Below are positions 59,537 to 64,000 of a stretch of 64,000 nucleotides of DNA, one piece after another. The notes under the pieces are model-generated. The model was not told the origin of the DNA, ran no database searches, and was given only the letters and a program-made list of their open reading frames with translations. Position numbers and translations under genes: made by a program. The stretch comes from an uncultured Lachnospiraceae bacterium (GTDB taxonomy: Bacteria > Bacillota > Clostridia > Lachnospirales > Lachnospiraceae): the NCBI GenBank assembly GCA_944383765.1, contig CALWQT010000002.1, forward strand, positions 1 through 64,000, read 5' to 3'. Position 1 is the first letter of the stretch. Each line of letters begins with the position of its first letter.

Positions 59537-60874
59537 CCAGGTTCCTTTGCGGTAACGGACTGTAAAGAAAGCGGCTCTTACCCACCAGTCCAGGATCATG
59601 GCGCCCCATACGCCAAACAGCCCCAATCCCATGAAGCGGCCCAGGATATAGCTGAAAACAATCCGGCATATCCACATGGACGCGATGGAAACGATCATAC
59701 AGTACTGTACATCGCCGGCAGCCCGGAGAGATGCGGGAACAGAAAAGGCAATAGGCCAGATAATCGCAGCAGAAACGCTGTGAAGAAAGAAAATCTTGAC
59801 TGCCTCTGCGGCTGTAATATCTGACAGATTATATGCCTGCACGATCAGGGAAGAGGAGGCCATCATAATCACTACAGTCAGAAAAGTAAGAACATATGTG
59901 ATCTTCAAAAGTTTTCTGGTGTAGTAACGGGCCTGGTCATAGTCATGGGCGCCTACACATTGGGAGATGACTGTGGTGATTCCTAAGTTGATTGCCATAC
60001 CGGGAAGGATCTGGAAACTGGCAAAAACATTTCCTACAGCATTTGCAGCAATGGCGTATGTGCCGAATGTGGATACCAGGCTGAGTACAATGATCTTGCC
60101 CAGCTGGAACATACTGTTTTCTAGACCGTTGGGAATACCGATCTGAAGGATTTTTTTGACCATGATTTTGTTGAATCGATAATGGAAGGAAGGCTTGATA
60201 TGTAAGGTAAGGTTCTGATTTAACAGTAAAACGGTGATCAGGATACCGGCTACCATTCTGGATACTAAAGTGGGAATGGCAACTCCCTCGGCTCCACGAT
60301 GGAATCCGTAGATCAAAATAGCGTTTCCTGCCACATTGATGGCGTTCATTAAAAGAGATACCTGCATGGATACTTTGGAGTTACCCATGGAACGAAATAC
60401 TGCCGCTCCTGCATTGTACAGGGCAATAAATGGTACGGAAGCGGTAACAATAAGAAGATAGATGTTGGCATGATACATGACATCTGCTTCAATCTGACCA
60501 AATACCACATGGAGAATAAAATTTTTGCCCAGATACATAACAGCCATGACAATCACTGCAAGAATGGTAACGAACCATACCAGCTGAGTGGAAGATTCAC
60601 AGGCTTTTTTTCGGTTTTTTGTTCCCAGGTATTGCCCTGCGACTACGGCACCGCCGGTGGCAAGCGCCTGAAATGCGTTAATGAGCAGGAGCATGACGCT
60701 GTCCACAAGAGAAACGCCGGATACTGCGGATTCCCCAACGCTGGCAATCATGATGGTGTCTGCCATGCCCACCAGCACGGCCAGAAGCTGTTCAATGATC
60801 AAAGGCAGGATCAGGGCTGTCAGAGCCTTATTGGTAAATAAATAGTGTTTTTGAGCATCGGGTGTTGGCTTCAT
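59516..60874 (-). CDS. MATE-family efflux transporter
   Basis: A 452-residue membrane protein with 12 helices in two homologous halves (ALILPLIIEQLLAVLVGMADTIMI at the start of the first; GIPNGLENSMFQLGKIIVLSLV in the second). Typical substrates are cationic drugs or metabolites, driven by sodium or protons. The start at 60874 is supported by AGGAGG about 11 bases upstream; the extra residues of the frame to 60934 lack support. Confidence 0.92.
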   Translation of the reverse strand: MKPTPDAQKHYLFTNKALTALILPLIIEQLLAVLVGMADTIMIASVGESAVSGVSLVDSVMLLLINAFQALATGGAVVAGQYLGTKNRKKACESSTQLVWFVTILAVIVMAVMYLGKNFILHVVFGQIEADVMYHANIYLLIVTASVPFIALYNAGAAVFRSMGNSKVSMQVSLLMNAINVAGNAILIYGFHRGAEGVAIPTLVSRMVAGILITVLLLNQNLTLHIKPSFHYRFNKIMVKKILQIGIPNGLENSMFQLGKIIVLSLVSTFGTYAIAANAVGNVFASFQILPGMAINLGITTVISQCVGAHDYDQARYYTRKLLKITYVLTFLTVVIMMASSSLIVQAYNLSDITAAEAVKIFFLHSVSAAIIWPIAFSVPASLRAAGDVQYCMIVSIASMWICRIVFSYILGRFMGLGLFGVWGAMILDWWVRAAFFTVRYRKGTWKTKALV

Positions 60875-60984
60875 GATTCTAATTTCCTCCTGTATATGAT
60901 TCCCCTGCTGAAACAGCAAACGGTAAAAGTCCAAAATTTTATTATAATATGTTCAATCTCAGGATACAAGATAAAACTGAAAAG

Positions 60985-61027
60985 AAACAAAGAAAAGCCG
61001 CGTTCCTGTATCAGCAGAGAACGCGGC
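60985..61027 (-). terminator. Terminator of the 58-residue protein gene
   Basis: On the minus strand GCCGCGTTC (61019-61027) pairs with GAACGCGGC (60997-61005), followed by TTTTCTTTGTTTCTTTT. Confidence 0.85.
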
Positions 61028-61040
61028 AGAGGTAAATTGA

Positions 61041-61217
61041 TTATTTGGCGCAGGAGGACGCCCTGGGGAGGAAAGCATACATTTCGTTATAGGCTTCCAC
61101 TTCATCATCAGATTGAGGAAGGGAGGGAATCAGACCAGTACAGTCAGTAGACGCCCCGCATTTTTGCATTCCATAATCTTTGTGCTCTTTGTAATCCAGT
61201 TTCGTTTTAGCTTCCAT
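61041..61217 (-). CDS. Small cysteine-containing protein (58 residues)
   Basis: An open frame with a good ribosome site (GAGGTGAT five bases upstream) and its own terminator 14 bp after the stop. It begins MEAKTKLDYKEHKDYGMQK and contains CGASTDCTGLIPSLPQ and a C-terminal SSCAK, so three cysteines. No signal peptide or membrane helix. I do not recognise it; a small regulatory protein or a modified-peptide precursor are both possible, and no modification enzyme is adjacent. Confidence 0.7.
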   Translation of the reverse strand: MEAKTKLDYKEHKDYGMQKCGASTDCTGLIPSLPQSDDEVEAYNEMYAFLPRASSCAK

Positions 61218-61307
61218 TTCATCACCTCATGCTTATAGTCTGGTCGGAAAGGAAGTTTATATGCTGGAAAAAAATTATGTTTCTTACATTTATTTATATT
61301 TTATTTA

Positions 61308-61336
61308 TTGATTTCTCAAAAGAGTGACATTATAAT
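61308..61336 (+). promoter_or_regulatory. ftsH promoter
   Basis: TTGATT at 61308-61313, 17 bp, TATAAT at 61331-61336, 44 bp before ftsH. Confidence 0.75.
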
Positions 61337-61380
61337 AATGTGGGGTAGGAGAGGATTCTATCCAGATTGGAGATAATAAT

Positions 61381-63327
61381 ATGAATAACAATCAACAGAA
61401 CAACAATGGCAAGCCATCGAAAAATGGACAGACACTGACAATCTTGCTGATTGCGGCGCTCATTACCATCGGAACTGTGTATTTTATGAAAAATTCTATT
61501 ATGAAAAGCGCTACTCAGGAGATGACGTATAACCAGTTCATCCAAATGGTAGAGCAGGAGCAGGTCAAGTCAGTGGAAGTGGGAAGCTCCGAGATCATCA
61601 TTCATCCCAAAGATGATGTGCAGGGCTTTAATCCGCTGATGAAATATTATACAGTTCGTATGGAAAGTGACGATCAGCTTACGTTAAGGCTTCAGAATCA
61701 CGGGATTGACATGACCAAGCTTCAGCAGACCAACAGCCTGCTGCTGGAAATTGTCAGCACCCTGATCTGGTTTGGGTTCCTGGTATTTCTGATGACAATG
61801 ATGATGCGGCGTATGGGCGGCGGCGGAATCATGGGAGTCGGGAAAAGCAATGCCAAGGTGTATGTCCAGAAGGAAACAGGAATTACCTTTAAAGATGTGG
61901 CAGGAGAAGACGAAGCAAAGGAATCCCTGACGGAAATCGTAGACTTTTTGCATAACCCGGCTAAATATACGAAGATAGGAGCAAAGCTGCCGAAAGGTGC
62001 TCTTCTGGTGGGACCTCCCGGAACGGGAAAAACGCTGCTGGCTAAGGCAGTGGCAGGAGAGGCCCATGTGCCATTTTATTCCCTGTCAGGTTCTGATTTC
62101 GTGGAAATGTTTGTGGGAGTAGGTGCGTCCCGTGTCCGGGATCTGTTTAAACAGGCGCAGGAGTCTGCCCCCTGTATTATTTTCATTGATGAGATCGATG
62201 CGATCGGAAAAAGCAGAGATTCTAGATTTGGAGGCGGCAATGACGAAAGAGAGCAGACCCTGAACCAGCTTCTTTCGGAAATGGACGGTTTTGATTCGTC
62301 GAAAGGCCTTCTGGTTCTGGGCGCTACGAACCGGCCGGAGATTCTGGATCCGGCGTTGTTGAGACCGGGACGTTTTGACCGCCGTGTGATCGTGGATAAG
62401 CCGGATTTAAAAGGAAGGGTCAATATTCTGAAAGTACATTCCAAGGATGTACTGTTAGATGATACAGTAGATTTTGAGGAAATCGCTCTGGCAACTTCCG
62501 GCGCAGTGGGAGCGGACCTGGCTAATATGATGAATGAAGCAGCAATCATGGCTGTTAAGAATGGACGAAAAGCTGTTTCTCAAAAAGATCTGTTTGAAGC
62601 AGTAGAAGTGGTACTGGTGGGAAAAGAAAAGAAAGACCGGATTCTGAGCAAGGAAGAGAGAAGAATCGTGTCTTATCATGAAGTAGGCCATGCGCTGGTC
62701 AGCGCTCTTCAGAAAGATGCGGAACCGGTTCAGAAGATTACGATCGTCCCCAGGACTATGGGAGCTTTGGGCTATGTGATGCAGGTACCGGAAGAAGAAA
62801 AATATCTGAATACCAAGAAAGAGATTGATGCCATGCTGGTAGGCTTCCTGGCAGGCCGTGCAGCGGAAGAACTGGTATTTGATACGGTGACCACGGGAGC
62901 GGCCAATGATATAGAACAGGCAACCAGAGTGGCCCGGGCCATGGTGACCCAGTATGGTATGTCAGAAAAGTTTGGGTTGATGGGATTGGCTACACAGGAG
63001 AACCAGTATCTCAGCGGAAGAACGGTGTTGAACTGCAGCGATAAGACGGAAGCGGAAGTGGACAAGGAAGTCATGGAAATCCTGAAGAAGGCTTATGCAG
63101 AGGCGAAACGCCTGCTTTCCGAGAACCGGGATGCCATGGATAAGATTGCAGAATTCCTGATCGAAAAAGAAACCATAACGGGAAAAGAATTTATGAAGAT
63201 TTTCCGGGAGGTAAAAGGAATCGAAGAGCCTGAAGAAAAGCCGGCAAGACTGGAAGAAAAAGAAGCAGAGGAAAAACCAGTGGATCAACCGGAAGAGACA
63301 GAAAAAACGTCTGTGGATGTACAATAA
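61381..63327 (+). CDS. ftsH: ATP-dependent zinc metalloprotease FtsH
   Basis: A 648-residue membrane AAA+ protease for quality control of membrane and regulatory proteins. Two N-terminal helices flank an extracytoplasmic domain. Walker A GPPGTGKT is at 211-218 and Walker B with D270/E271 in IIFIDEID. The second region of homology is RPGRFDRR. The protease site is HEVGH at 433-437 with D510 in AANDIEQAT as third zinc ligand. The C-terminus is Glu/Pro-rich (EEPEEKPARLEEKE). GGAGA lies upstream. A shared terminator follows. Confidence 0.97.
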   Translation: MNNNQQNNNGKPSKNGQTLTILLIAALITIGTVYFMKNSIMKSATQEMTYNQFIQMVEQEQVKSVEVGSSEIIIHPKDDVQGFNPLMKYYTVRMESDDQLTLRLQNHGIDMTKLQQTNSLLLEIVSTLIWFGFLVFLMTMMMRRMGGGGIMGVGKSNAKVYVQKETGITFKDVAGEDEAKESLTEIVDFLHNPAKYTKIGAKLPKGALLVGPPGTGKTLLAKAVAGEAHVPFYSLSGSDFVEMFVGVGASRVRDLFKQAQESAPCIIFIDEIDAIGKSRDSRFGGGNDEREQTLNQLLSEMDGFDSSKGLLVLGATNRPEILDPALLRPGRFDRRVIVDKPDLKGRVNILKVHSKDVLLDDTVDFEEIALATSGAVGADLANMMNEAAIMAVKNGRKAVSQKDLFEAVEVVLVGKEKKDRILSKEERRIVSYHEVGHALVSALQKDAEPVQKITIVPRTMGALGYVMQVPEEEKYLNTKKEIDAMLVGFLAGRAAEELVFDTVTTGAANDIEQATRVARAMVTQYGMSEKFGLMGLATQENQYLSGRTVLNCSDKTEAEVDKEVMEILKKAYAEAKRLLSENRDAMDKIAEFLIEKETITGKEFMKIFREVKGIEEPEEKPARLEEKEAEEKPVDQPEETEKTSVDVQ

Positions 63328-63328
63328 T

Positions 63329-63367
63329 AAAAAAGAGGTGCTGTCTGATCGACAGTGCCTCTTTTTT
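63329..63367. terminator. Bidirectional terminator between ftsH and the DUF1846 gene
   Basis: AAAAAAGAGG at 63329-63338 pairs with CCTCTTTTTT at 63358-63367; the stem continues through two G-T pairs to CTGTC/GACAG, with A/T tracts on both sides. Confidence 0.93.
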
Positions 63368-63384
63368 ATTTTGGCTTTTACACA

Positions 63385-64000
63385 TTAATGATAAATCCGC
63401 TGCTGTTCATAGACAGGCTCTGATGTAAGATTGACGCCTAATTTTTTGAATATGGTAATGTCTACATCAGAAAGCATGACAGAGGTATGAACCTGGCAGC
63501 CTTTTAATTTGGAAAGCTGATTTAACGCAATCTGAGCATTTTCATCGGTGGCAGCACACATAGAGAGAGCAATCAGTACCTCATCGGTGTGTAGCCTGGG
63601 ATTACGGCTTCCCAGATAATTCACTTTCAGTTTCTGGATTGGCTCAATGGCCGAAGGGGCAATCAGATGAACATCATGATCGATATTGCCCAGTACTTTT
63701 ACAGCATTCAGAAGCAGGGCAGCGGAAGCGCCCAGAAGGTTGGTGGTTTTTCCAGTGACAATGGAACCATCAGGCAGTTCCATGGCTGCGCAGGGGGAAC
63801 CCAGCTCTTTTGCCCGGTTATTGGCAGCTGTCACGGTAGAACGCAGATCCGTAGAGATTTTAGCCTGTTTCATCAGAAGTTCGATTTTATAGACTTCTTC
63901 CCGGCTGCCTTCTTCTTTTGCTACCCGGTTCAGAGCCTGATAGTAACGGCGGATGATTTCCTGGTAGGAAGCTTCCCGGCAGGCCTCGTCATCAATAATG
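63385..64000 (-). CDS. DUF1846-family protein, C-terminal part (cut by window edge)
   Basis: About 204 C-terminal residues are present. The frame runs unbroken past the internal methionine at 63873 to the window edge (...EIIRRYYQALNRVAKEEGS...ELLMKQAKIS). DUF1846 proteins are about 500 residues, so roughly 300 residues lie outside. Recognisable parts are PDGSIVTGKTTNLLGASAA and LGSRNPRLHTDEVLIALSM. The family is common in Firmicutes and its function is unestablished. Confidence 0.85.
   Translation of the reverse strand, partial: IIDDEACREASYQEIIRRYYQALNRVAKEEGSREEVYKIELLMKQAKISTDLRSTVTAANNRAKELGSPCAAMELPDGSIVTGKTTNLLGASAALLLNAVKVLGNIDHDVHLIAPSAIEPIQKLKVNYLGSRNPRLHTDEVLIALSMCAATDENAQIALNQLSKLKGCQVHTSVMLSDVDITIFKKLGVNLTSEPVYEQQRIYH

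Noticed and set aside
1..64000. CRISPR arrays, insertion sequences and known riboswitches
   Set aside because: No regularly spaced repeats, no transposase other than the serine recombinase, and no conserved riboswitch core was seen in any leader I read.

Overview
The window looks like the chromosome of an anaerobic, spore-forming Firmicute, most likely a Lachnospiraceae gut bacterium. The evidence is the gene set: a CwlC-like SPOR amidase, a SpoIID-like fragment, EFR1-type flavodoxin/ferredoxin, an ANTAR regulator next to glnA, DUF1846, DUF378 and DUF6774-like proteins. Strong AGGAGG ribosome sites and TTGACA/TATAAT promoters point the same way. This assignment is an inference; the window has no rRNA.

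Layout. 0.1-2.7 kb is a zinc/cadmium resistance operon (ArsR repressor, free HMA metallochaperone, P1B ATPase) with a palindromic operator. 2.8-9.2 kb holds glnA, an ANTAR regulator, dapF, a spore-type amidase, a cytidylate-kinase-like gene, a HAD hydrolase, a DUF368 lipid-carrier transporter and DUF378. At 9.2-11.4 kb a large serine recombinase abuts a 5'-truncated SpoIID-like gene. 11.6-21.0 kb holds nth, then a DeoR regulator divergent from a seven-gene oligopeptide-import operon that ends with a phosphodiesterase-like protein and an M18 aminopeptidase. 21.0-30.0 kb has a PfoR-like PTS IIC behind a promoter-terminator pair, a secreted ComEC-like hydrolase, tRNA-Val(CAC) and tRNA-Ala(CGC), an SseB/permease/hydrolase/EFR1 operon, and a frameshifted nucleotidyltransferase.

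The centre of interest is 30.1-55.4 kb, a one-directional block of exported proteins starting at a near-consensus promoter. It contains two large secreted proteins with choline-binding-like repeats (DUF6273-like; GLUG repeats), an AT-rich membrane M41-type metallopeptidase without an AAA domain, and an ER-type signal peptidase (SipW). These are followed by a TasA/camelysin-like candidate substrate, a wall-binding companion, a 58-residue second substrate-like peptide, a BspA-like surface protein, a type I toxin-antitoxin module, a secreted transglutaminase-like protein and a 4,323-residue SpaA-type giant adhesin. The adhesin has an internal IPETG sorting signal followed by an in-frame membrane-anchored extension. 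I read the block as a SipW/TasA-type surface-fibre or matrix locus fused with SpaA-type adhesion. No sortase, relaxase or type IV secretion gene is present.

55.4-64.0 kb returns to ordinary chromosome: an XRE regulator, a GrpB-GNAT fusion, a strong promoter driving a ~380-nt apparently noncoding RNA, a radical SAM enzyme, azlCD, a MATE exporter, a 58-residue cysteine-containing protein, ftsH and the end of a DUF1846 gene that runs off the window.
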